Source: Parelaphostrongylus tenuis
Lineage: Eukaryota > Nematoda > Chromadorea > Rhabditida > Metastrongylidae
Length of the DNA stretch: 64,000 nucleotides
Assembly: GCA_019055375.1 (NCBI GenBank)
Contig: JAHQIW010006212.1
Location: forward strand, 62,001-126,000
Direction of reading: 5' to 3'
This document shows positions 1-10,777 of this stretch, one piece after another; the first letter of the stretch is position 1; each line of letters starts with the position of its first letter. A program made the translations under genes and the position numbers. The notes under the pieces were generated by a model. The model was not told the origin of the DNA, ran no database searches, and saw only the letters and a list, made by a program, of their open reading frames with translations.

Positions 1-1135
1 ATTGTGCAATTTAACATACCATTCGTTTCGAGTATTTCTTAAAACCACGCTCAAATTTCAACATGCCTGACAACTATTTTTGAGCCATGCATGGTCAATT
101 ATGGTCACTTACATGGTGCAACACCCGTATTTCGGTCTTGCAGCCTCGTCAACTGCGCGTGTCTTTCCCGTGGGCCAGTCATTATTGGGGGAGCCTCTTT
201 GCCTAGAGGAACTGCAGACGTAATATTAAGACGCGCCGTCGCTGATAAAGATCACTAAACGAGCAGCGCTGCTCACCCGATTGCTCCTGGCTGGTAATCG
301 CTAAATATCATGGGATTCGTTCCAGGTGTTTTCTTGAGACCACGCTTAAACTCAAACATGCTTGATATTTGTTTTTCGGGAAGCCGTAGTTGAGTGATTG
401 TGATGCTTCTCGTGGCGCGTGGAGCCGAGCTCCACCCCTTATACTCTCCAGTAGTCAACAACGAACGCCCTATGGAAATCTACAGTCAGGCTATCCTCGA
501 GATTGCTAGGAACTCGCTCAATCACTATTCTACGACATTCAAGAAGAAGACGAGAATGCGAACTGAATTCTATAAGTATCGGAATCTGCACAGCGAAAAA
601 AGAAACATTGTGAAGACGGATCAATAAAAAAATTATTTTTGAACCATGATGCAGTTTGCTGTAGGCATTTATACAAAGCGATACGCGTGTTTTGGCCCCG
701 CACCCTCGTCAGTTGCACGGTGCCTTTCGTTTGAGCCAATGCCTCTTGACAGACCACATACATGGCTCAAAAGTAATTATCAGGCATAATTAAATTTGAG
801 TGTGGTTTCAAGAAAACACTTGAAACGAATAGCATCACGAATGAAGCGAATGAACGAATGGAAAAGATAACGAATGGTAAGATATGGTTCCACAATTACC
901 AGCCAAGAGCAATCAAATGTACAACACTGCCCGTGTAGTGATTTATATGACTTGTCGACCCGTCTAAATATTACGTCTGCGGTTCCTATATGTAAGGGAG
1001 TATCTCCCAAGAGGGATTGGCTCAGACAAAAGACACCGTGTAATGACGAGGCTGCAAGGTCGAAACTAGTGTATTGCACTGTATAAATGCTCACAACAAA
1101 TCACATGCATGGCTGAAAAATAATTATCAGGCATA
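1..1135. repeat. Cluster of a 300-bp interspersed element (family A), nested copies in both orientations
   Basis: At least three copies share CCACGCTCAAATTTCAA, TTTTTGAGCCATGCATG, GCAGACGTAATATT and CAGCCAAGAGCAATC or reverses: about 1-305 (one orientation), 640-850 (partial) and 780-1130 (opposite). No intact coding frame. The stretch up to 2541 holds only this cluster, short related repeats near 1285 and 1590, and SINE copy 1. Confidence 0.7.
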
Positions 1136-1696
1136 TTCCGTGATTATCAATAAGGCTAATAGGATTGAAAGATGGTTGAAGGACAAGCCAAGGGTATCGA
1201 TTTGTGTGTTGGATAGCGCGTGAACCCTGTGGAAAGGATGCTGCAGGTACGAAACCACATGACGACCAGGTTCTGCTCATATATTCGCATCCTCGTAGGT
1301 ATTTCACATCATACCCTTTCATGGAAAAAAATGAGGAGTGTAATGAAGTACAATGTTGTGATTTTGACTGCAGCTACAGCTTAATTAGGTGCAATGCCGA
1401 TATGTGCACCCCATGTCATTCCTCTCAACAGTCAACTAGTGATATCGCGGTGGAATTGAAACATGGTCGAGCGGAAGGCAGGGCAGGGTGAAGTAGAGAA
1501 TAATATATCGTGATGAGTCTGGGAATAGTAATCGTTTTGCAGCACTTTCTGAGGTTGCGAGTTTTGATTGTCTCAGCATCGCTGTAGATGTATTTCACGT
1601 CATATGCTGCCATGAAAAAGTCAATTAATAGGGAGTTAGAATAATCATGGCAGTGTTAGTACCTTAAATTGCAATGTCTGAACGCAGTGTTTAGAG

Positions 1697-2000
1697 GTTA
1701 AAGGCTAAAGGATGAAGCTTTCGGCATTGATCAATCCTTGAGGCATGTGCCATGCATTCGTCTTCAATTTTCGACTTCGTTTGAGGTCATTGATTGCATA
1801 TCTGGCCTTTACATGACTCGCCGTGGCCTTTCGCTCTATCGAGTCAGTGCTGCTTATCATCCCAGACAAGTCTGAGACCCGTTCGGCACCAATTAAGCGA
1901 CCCCGGATGGATGGATGGCTTGGTGTGCCATCAGCGTGAGATCAAACCATCAACCTGTGCGACGAAGAGCACCTCTGACCACTGCGCCAGATGTGTTCAA
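1697..2000 (-). repeat. tRNA-derived SINE, copy 1
   Basis: Family structure, taken from all copies: a tRNA-like head (TGGCGCAGTGGTTAGAGGTGC ... GGTTCGATCTCG, i.e. A and B boxes), a body with TCACCAAGCC, CCAGACAAGTCTG and GGCCAGATGTGCATTCAATC, and a tail GCTTTATCCTTTATCC. This copy is reversed and near full length (about 300 bp). Confidence 0.85.
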
Positions 2001-2541
2001 AGGTACTCGGCAATATATACGTGACATGTTGCGTCTCCGTAGTCCGCTTAGTTCACTTCATTTGGATCAAATATGTCACCTTTTACGATGCTCAGTGAAG
2101 CTGAATGCATGCCGCATTCCCTATATGGATCAGTACTAAGCGCTTCGTCTCTTAAGTATTCCAGTAGTGTTGGGAAACAAAACCTCCAAAGAGGTGAAGA
2201 ATTTACCAATTATCTGCAGGCTTGAAGTAATCGGAGCTTGCACAAAATTTAGATGTAGACCAGTTAACACTTGCATTAACGACCTACAAACTTTTCTCAA
2301 CTCAAGGAATTACTAAATAAATTTCTGGACAAGATATCTGACTGCTGACCTTGATATCGCGCGGTTATTTTGTAGTAACTCCTAAGCTTCATCGTTTGAT
2401 CAACGTTCCGCACTAATGCCTTCTTAAAAGCCGCAGTAATTTGAGAAAAAGCTCATAGTCATGGTGTTGCACCCAATCTTATTCGACTCTATACGACTAC
2501 AAATATTCAGCGAATAGCGTAGAAAAGTGGTGTCAAAACAG

Positions 2542-2615
2542 GCATCGGTAGTGCAACCGTTTGAGCACGCGCTCCAGAGTAGGGTGAAATGTGGTTTCGA
2601 GTCCCAGCTGACGCA
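2542..2615 (+). repeat. Single copy of the same tRNA-like family
   Basis: GCATCGGTAGTGCAACCG ... GGTTTCGAGTCCCAGCTGACGCA, with the same downstream flank (CACTCTACATcaaTGGGTATATT) as the 46 kb foldback. It is more decayed and is not a working tRNA. Confidence 0.75.
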
Positions 2616-2845
2616 AAAGTTTCACACATCACTCTACATCAATGGGTATATTCAGTGAATGATTTCTTTCACCACCCGACCTGCATTAGGCAAATTTGAA
2701 GAAGTCAACAGTTCCGAAACGTTGGTAAAAATAAAATGTTTTTTCGTGACAATCTTGTGCAGGCTATACAGTACAATAGAAAATCGATCTTTTATACCAA
2801 TACTGAATGAAAGTCGAATGTTGAAATAGAGAAATTCGAGTTCAG

Positions 2846-5800
2846 TGGCGGTTTGGAGATCGTTTACACTCAATTCTACCGATGGGCCACAGCATTATGT
2901 CCAGGTGTTGGCGAATACCACTGTGATAACTTTCGTTGCATTAAGGTTTGTTTACTTATCCAGTGTCATTCGCTCTGATCACTCTTCTTTAACACTTAAA
3001 TTGATCCGCATCACAGCTTTTTTAACCGTGCAGAACCAAGTATTTCTGGCACTCACTCCTCACTTTCACTGCTTGACTGAGGCTTTGTCTCTTTGTTGAA
3101 TACTGGTTGAGCACATCTCTTTGCAATCCCGACGATAGCCAGGCTGGGACGTTTGTTACTGATTGCTAGAGTGGGTGGAAGGGATCATCCTGAGTCGAGC
3201 AAAGCCCCACCAAGCACCATTAGCCACCCGCCCACTGACCTCGTGATATTCGCTCGGTTATTCTCACTTACTAGAAAGGGAAATTTCTATCGAAACTTTA
3301 TTGTGCTGATAGATTATTTGAACATCGACAACTGGCAGCGGTTTCTCGTATTAAATAATGCTAAATATGTATATTGAAACAAACTTCTCCAGATCCCAAA
3401 TTTCACCAACTACAGTTTCTCTTCCTTATTCTGTCGACGTTCAGGCCACACTGCGATGCGACGGCATTGATCATTGCGGAGACGGTAGCGATGAACAGTG
3501 CCAACGTCCGATTTCCGACTTCAGGCAACCGTAAATTTTTTGGCAGATGTCTTCTGTTTCAAAATCTTGCATATCTTCATGTCCGGCCCAGCACTCTTAT
3601 CTGTTCAGTGGCCAGTAGCTTTTTCCAAGGCGAAGCCTTCCCATGAAAATTGAAGTCTAAGATACGTTTTTTCTGAATTAAAACTTGCATATTCTATGGA
3701 ACAAAGATTGTTACAGTCATCATTCAGGACTAGATGTGTTAGCGCAATTCAGGTCATAAGTGTTTTTGCTTCAAGTTGATGCTCATTTTTAGTGAAACTT
3801 GCCTTCTTTATGTACCATTCTATTCGCGGTCAACTTTTAGGAAAAGTCATTGATACTCTTTGAACGACATGATCTCCTATGAATAAAACATTTCGAACTC
3901 CAGTGACACCGACATCTCTGGCTTGATCGCACTTGTGATCGGCGTGTGTGGCCTTGTACTTTTAATTATATCAACGACAGCAGTATTGGGTCGATTTTAT
4001 CGTCGACGACTAGCTTCCCAAGACGGTGGCACTACATTTTCCGGTCAGTTTGGAACTGAGTTCCTTTTCAAATGCTTGATAAGCAGATTTCTATTTAAAT
4101 CAACAGGTACGCTTTGTTACCTATGATGGATCAAGATTTTCTATCAATTATCTAAATTATTCGATTTTCTTGGAAATACTTGAGAGTTTTCGCACGCATT
4201 CCAACAATCTGGTAGGTTGCAGGTTTGGCTGGAGGCTTTTTTCTTACCGAGTGCCAAAAAATACCTGGAAAGGCGTCCTGCTGTCAATTTTCATAACGGG
4301 CCACTGCTGGACCGTTTGAATTCGAGAGAAGCTTGCAATCAATGATTCTTTTCGGTTTTTGGGAACAAATGGATATTCGCACTCATTCGCTGGGAAAGAA
4401 TTTTTCATAGGAGTGTTAGTAATCATTCGAAAGCTCAAATCTCTAGCTGCAGCTCTATATGACCGTTCTCTGAAAAGACCCTTTCATAATGATGTGCCAT
4501 ACAAAATAAAATTATGCTTCACACCCGCCTCCATTTTTATCATGCGTATAATTTGCTGGAAGCACGACAGGCATATGAACGAGTGGAGAAAATCTCGTAG
4601 TATCTGAATTGATCGTTTTATCCGGAGTTTCTTTCGAAGCGAAGAAAAAATTCCCAACTGAATAACAACTTGCACCCCACATGTCTAACGCGTCAGACCA
4701 TCGATCGATCACCCTGCCCCCCAGCCCCTAGGTTGGCCGGTAAGCGAGCTCGCGAATATTTGAAACTTGATCTTATTTTCCCTGTTACACTGCAGTGAGG
4801 CAGTCTTTCTAGAAAATAAGCACAGTGTTGAAATCATTGATACTTACTCTATTTAATGATTACTAATAGTTCAATGAGAGTTCTGTGCGGCGAGGTGTAA
4901 GACACAAATGTGCCTTTTCTCCTACAGCTATGTCAAGACATCTTTCTCAAAAAAGTAAACATAGTTTTGAGTTTTTCGAGACTCGCGCTATCGAAAGAGT
5001 ATTAGCAGTCCAAGAAAGGAGTTTTTTACAGCGAATGTAAGCGACATAAAAACAAAAACGCGTGGTGCATCTGGAACATAATTTTATTCTGGATGCTAAG
5101 TGCCAGAGTGACTTTTGAAAGACGGTCATGCAGAGCGCCGGCCAGAGATGTAAGCTTTCGAATGATTGCTAACACTCCTACGAAAAATTCTTGTTCAGCG
5201 AATGAGGTCGAATATTCATTTGACCCCGTATAACCGAAAAGAACCCAGTCAATAAAGAACACTTAGGCAGTTGTAAATCCGTAGGACACGTGATATAATA
5301 TGAAAAAAGAATGAAATCTTAAACCTTTTTGGCCTCTTATTTTATATATAAGATAAGATAAAGTACTTCTGATGAAAATTCAATAAAGAATTAAACAACT
5401 TTATAAAAACCATTCATTGAATTGAAAGGAAGAATGGTTCTGCTGAATAGTGTCTATAGTACAGAACATCAGGTGACGGATATAAAATTTCAGCGAACCC
5501 GTTCCATTCTGATTCAGCAGCGGTGCCATCAATGCAAACAGTCGGTGAAAGGCGCTTCTACGTTGTTCCAGAAAGTCAGATCTCCGTGATTGAAGCTCCA
5601 CCCTCATACGACGATGCGTTGAAGCATCCGGCGGTCAGATTATAATATCTTTACGTTGTATCGCAGTAGATTTCAAAGAAAAAATTGATATACTTCCAGG
5701 TTCAATCACCACGATCATCGGCATACTCAAATCAAGCGTATACATCGAGTGCGTCGGAGGTAAGTATTTTCAAACTAGTTCGTTATTCTTCTAGATAATC

Positions 5801-8276
5801 ACTCACTATCTCTTACAAAATAAATGCAGCACCAACTTTTTGCTGCGTTCATGAAAATAAAAGTGTACATTTTTTTTGTAATATAAAATCATAGTATATA
5901 TGGCTAATGATCTGAAAAAGACGAATGAGAAAGGAATGTAACTGTTTACTTGTAAGCTTTTAGACAGTCTTATAATCTTCAGAGCGCGCGATAGAGATGG
6001 AAAGCAGGTTCAACTGTCGCATGGGGTTCAGAGGTTTACAAATCACTAAGCAATCTTAGATATAATTTCAACGGCGTGTGTGGTTCAATGATTAGAGATA
6101 CCCTTTCACACACATGTGGTCGATGGTTCGATCTCGCCCAGTAGACTCACTAAGCCTAATTTTCTGGGTAACACTGACTTTATACAACGGTAGGCCAGTG
6201 TGAAGGCAAGATTTGCACTGAGTCATCTCAAACGATGCTTGATGATGTCGATTACATGGCGCACTCTCAAGTTGATCAGCGCCACCAGCTTCATATTTTA
6301 CAGTTGTTACATTATAACACTGCTATACAAGCAATAAGTAAAGAACCGTTATAGAATGTATGTGTACTTATAGAACTTATTCAATATTTGTGGCTAAATA
6401 GCTTGTTGGATTTTTGAGCCAACATGACATTGCTAATAAGTGTTTATTCAGCTAAGGTCTTGATGTCTTCATCATCTTCAGAGCCGTACTGATTTAAGTC
6501 AATAGCCCATAAGTGGTTATCTTGGTTGTCTTGCGATATGGTTATGCACTGTCATATATGTTTGATCCAGTGAATTGGATCGCCACTCGAATAAACGCCT
6601 CCTCCACTCAGCGCTACGTTTTCCTACAAGATGCACGACGGTTTTATCATTGCTAACCAAGGCGTTCATCTTTTTAGCGGCGATGCGCCTTGTGGAAGCC
6701 GGTGTCAAAAAGCAGGCCCACAACGGATTCTCATTTCATTCGTTTCGAGTGTTTTCTTAAGACCTCAGCTCAAATTTCAATTTGCCAAAGAATCATTTTT
6801 GCGCCACGCATGTCATGTGGTCTGTTAAAGATGGGCTGACTTATAGATCCCGATACATGTGTTTCGATCTTGCGATCTCGTCAGTCGTGGAGTAACCCAT
6901 TCTCGTCTTTGCTAATCTCTGTGGGTGTCCCTTCCCCACACTAAGAGTTAGCGACGACCAACGTTTTACACTCTATGTCCAGTAAAATTATCACCGAACA
7001 CACAGTGTTGTACGCGTGGCTCAAAAATGACTCTTTGGCATATTGAAATTTGAGCTTAGGTCTTAAGAACATACTTGAACGAATGATGTGATATAGTAAA
7101 TATACTAGCCAAGAGCAATCGAGTGTACAGCACTCTGTGTTCGGTGATAATTTCACTGGACATAGAGTGTAAAACATTCGTCGTCGCTAACTCTTAAAGT
7201 GGGAAAGGGCACCCACAGAGATTAGCAAAGACGAGAATCGGTAACTGCCCGGTTTCTCATCTGTTGCTGATAAGTTCACCTGCTTTCAACGCTGACAGCT
7301 GTAAAAATAGCTACAAAGTTGAATGTATTTATGAAATCAAATCATCCTTAGGTGAAGTAAGTATAGCGCTAGATGGAGGGTATGTATATTCTAATAATTA
7401 CTTGATTTTCTTATTCAGCAAGTGCGAGTTTGTTAATTTGAAGATTTATTCGGTATAGACGAAGAGTACAACAAACTTTATCGTGATGGCTGACGTTTCG
7501 ACTTTGTCGCCTTCTTCAGAGCCTGAAAGAGTCAAGTTGATGTGCAAAACACTCAGACAAGCACTTTCATAATCAGAGCAGAACAGCTTACGTATCTTTT
7601 TGTTTTATGGTCTGTGAGATGTTATGTATACTTTGTCAAGCGTGACTTGTAGCTGCGCTGAAACTACACCTGACTTCAAAATAGGGTAACTAAAATTTTA
7701 TGTATGTGTACATGCAAGCAATCAATTTGTAGAGCGAAAAATCACAATATTTTGTGAATCCCACCACTTCCTTCTTTCTCTCGATTCGTTTACAGTAAGC
7801 TCATGTTGGTTGTTAGAAACAAATTACAGACTTCACACGGAAAGTGCATCATGTAATAATGATGAGATTTCTCTACATTTCGCACCTTATCGCATAGTTT
7901 GATTGAGAACAAATTTCTCATTGTTAGGAACAATTCTTAAATTTTAAAGCTTATAATGCATGCAGATAGTAGTAATAAGCGAAAAATGGAAAACAATATT
8001 TAGAGCGTTCTCAGTATTCGTTGCGTTAGAATTTTTCTAGAAAGGTATGATTTTCAGGAACAAATGGCACGGTCCTCTACTTCAGAACTACCACCACTTC
8101 CTGATCCAACCTCTGAATCGACCGTAAGAAACAATCGGACTACAACTGATCTACAGAATAAGATGGCAGGCGTAAAAAATACGGTAACATCATCTGTGGA
8201 AACTCGACAGATAGAAGAAAACAGCTCTAGTGTTTCATCCAATCAACGTCGACAAGATGACGAATCATGGGTCTAG
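2846..8276 (+). CDS. LDLa-domain single-pass membrane receptor (CUB-LDLa-TM class), 3' part
   Basis: Six exons join in phase: 2846-2945, 3445-3530, 3904-4043, 5494-5633, 5700-5759, 8058-8276 (stop TAG). Exon 1 begins after TTCAG and reads like the end of a CUB domain, then CPGVGEYHCDNFRCIK. Exon 2 continues ATLRCDG and CGDGSDEQC, so the two rebuild one six-cysteine LDL-receptor class A repeat with its calcium-binding acidic residues. Exon 3 holds a membrane helix (GLIALVIGVCGLVLLIISTT) followed by RRR, giving type I topology. The cytoplasmic tail of about 165 residues carries NPF (EH-domain type), PPSY (WW-domain type) and a C-terminal ESWV that fits a class I PDZ ligand. Known proteins of this layout are MIG-13, LEV-10 and Neto; I cannot choose among them. 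The start, signal peptide and most of the CUB region are not visible and probably lie upstream of the window. Confidence 0.85.
4370..5245. mobile_element. Non-autonomous long-TIR DNA transposon, copy B1
   Basis: Ends in inverted copies of a roughly 150-bp terminal repeat (4375-4530 against 5065-5225, core TAGGAGTGTTAGTAATCATTC and its reverse TTCGAATGATTGCTAACACTC). The centre has no intact reading frame, so movement would need a transposase from elsewhere. It lies in the LDLa receptor intron between exons 3904-4043 and 5494-5633. Confidence 0.75.
6073..6290 (+). repeat. tRNA-derived SINE, copy 2
   Basis: Degraded forward copy in the last intron of the LDLa receptor gene; the head TGTGTGGTTCAATGATTAGAG and B box GGTTCGATCTCG remain, and the middle is shortened. 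Confidence 0.7.
6735..7245. repeat. Family A element enclosing a long hairpin
   Basis: Family A sequence from 6745 (TCGTTTCGAGTGTTTTCTTAAG) with a roughly 113-bp inverted repeat: 6896-7010 and 7129-7241, by eye about 90% matched, with a 118-bp spacer. Confidence 0.75.
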
Positions 8277-10777
8277 TCAAGTGTCACACGCTCAGACAGA
8301 TACAATAGGCTCACCCAGTTGCCACATTTCGCCAATGCTACTGTTGAAAGAATTCATCGCCTTGTCACCGCGTTACAGTAGAGTGTGTAGAAATGCAGGT
8401 AGTGAAGTCAAGAAGAAAAAGTTGACTAGTATCAGTAAGTCACTATTGCCAGGATTCTAGGGTACTGTCGTAGTGTGGTCTTTTCTTTCCTCTTTTTTGC
8501 TGTGGTAAGTCCAATATTCATAGTATTTTCACTTTGAAAAATTCCGCAGTGATCACTGAGGGTACATAATACTTTCGTAACATCTATTTGGTATTAGTTT
8601 TTGAGACTCAATGTACAAGACGGACATGATTTACGTCTACATATATCACTCCATAACACACTCTTGTAGCTTCTAGACGCTAATCTCAGGAAATTCTGCT
8701 TATCTAGAAGCCGGTTTTTGATGTCTTGAGATCAATTAAATATAGCTGTATCTTTGTCTAGGTTTAGATCTTATTATCGATTTCCGTTCTTTATTTTCTA
8801 AAGATATTCTAAGAAAATGTGAAGTTTTGCTGTGTTTCTAATTTCACGGGTTCCCTGGTTTTCTTGTTGATCTGCTAATCAAATGAAGTGTCCTGGCACG
8901 GCGAAGGAGCTCGGCAGATACTCTAAAGAAGGCGCAACTATCAAAAATTTTGGAATTGTTTTCAAATTAAATTCGGAAAATTACGCAGCCTTCTTCAAAA
9001 AATTTGTCGACCTCCTACCGCTGACAGAATAGTTTCCTATTCGATGTACATAAGAGAATAAATGATTCTGCTACCTCTTTTCTATTTCGAAGAAGTTCGC
9101 AAGAGCAAATGAGATGACAGAAAATGATTCTGAACAACGATGAATGGGCGAAATAGTTCATACAGTTGATTGCACGTTGCTGTGCAAATCTAACTTTTTC
9201 AAACTTTGAAAAAGGCAAAACCTCCCAAAACTTCAATTGTTGCGTTTGGGTAATGTAACAACAAAAGCATGTTTGCTCAACAAACAAAAACTTGTGGATT
9301 ATGGAAGAAAAAGGATTCTTTTTGATCATAAAGGGACAAATGAATATCCGACTTCATTCATTGTATCAGACCACTTGCTCGCAAATGCGAATTTAACCTT
9401 ATTTTCCCTGCTGCCACTGCATAGAAACGGCCTTTGCGGAAAAGAGAAGGGCAATGAGCTGGAATTGCTGAAACTTACGCTATCGAATGATTACTGATTG
9501 TTAAAAAAGAGCTCTTGGGTGAGAATCATACGTGAAATATAATTTTATTCTGGATTTGACACGTTATAGAAGGGTGTTTGCAAAAAACCGACCTCGTACA
9601 GCTTTAGCCAGAGACTTAAGCTTTTGAATGGCTACTGAAACCTCTTTCCTTCAATCGAAAAGAACTGGAAAGGTATGTAAATGGATAGACCTCTGTTCAA
9701 CATATGTTTCGAAAAGATGACCAGGGCCGACAACGTGGTTTTTCTACAAAAAATGGTAATGTTCTACAAGCGTGGTACGGTCCACACAACCTAGAGGATA
9801 AGTAGAATATAAAAATTCAAGAGTCAGTAAGACAATGTGGAACCCAGTTTCTCAACGAAAGAACAGTGGTTTTTTGGCACAGGTAGAGGACAGCACACCA
9901 TGGACACCGCCTTATGAGGCCCATATTAGGGTATTTGCTTCGTCTTAATTTGATTAGTTCCTAGACTAATAATCAGTTTGATGAGATAGATAAGCAGAAC
10001 GCTCAATGCTCGCATGTAATTGCTGTATGCTCCCACTCTAATTTGGAAACAAGATTAAGGAGTACGATTCGTTTGCTGACAGAAACAATTCAGCAGAGCG
10101 GAGCGCTACGCTGCAGCGTAGATCATTCCGAAACTGTTACCGACCGACCTTATTCGCTGGACAGAAACTTTGCATAAGTGTTAGGAGTCACTCAGGGTGC
10201 TTACTACAAGAGCACAACATAAAAAAAAACCACACGTTCCAAAGTGGATCAAGTTCAACTTTCCGCTTAGTGGAGAGCAATTCTCTTTGTAAAAGAACCA
10301 ACTAAATGACCGCTTCGAGTCAGATGGTTAATTGAAAGCCTTTTTTTGAACAATGAGAAACAGTTTTGAAGCGACATGTTGATCTTTAAGCTCTTGTATT
10401 ACACCATCTTGACAGCATTAAAACCATCGTCGTATTCACAGTGAACGAAATAAGGAAAGTAAAGAGAAAATGAAAAAGCTTACTTGAATAACGCAATGAA
10501 ACTGAACACACTGTTTTCACACTTTCAAACTTGCTTTGAGTCACCAAGATTACCAAAATTGTTACTGTACTGTTCTAGAATAACACTGCCGTAACATTCA
10601 ATAATTTTGTAGAATTGTGATATGTTGAGTCTAGTCCACATAAAAACCCGCTAAATGAAATACACGATGAAAATATGGACTGATTCACTATTTATACAAA
10701 TTGTACAAGAAATGAAATCTATACAAATTATCTACAAAAGCTTTGAAGAGGAAGACCGAAGCTCTGTAAAACGAAAA
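8277..10777. other. Convergent intergenic region between the LDLa receptor and PHAF1
   Basis: Holds the 3' flanks of both genes, an AATAAA at 9057-9062 and transposon copy B2. A short frame near 8883 (MKCPGTAKELGRYSKEGA) resembles one near 16961 (MKCPMSSEFVAESPSKEGA) and is probably a decayed repeat. I see no gene. Confidence 0.6.
9310..9660. mobile_element. Long-TIR transposon, rearranged copy B2
   Basis: The right terminus is clear (ATAATTTTATTCTGGATTTG ... CAGAGACTTAAGCTTTTGAATG). The left terminal repeat has been replaced by diverged sequence. Confidence 0.55.
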
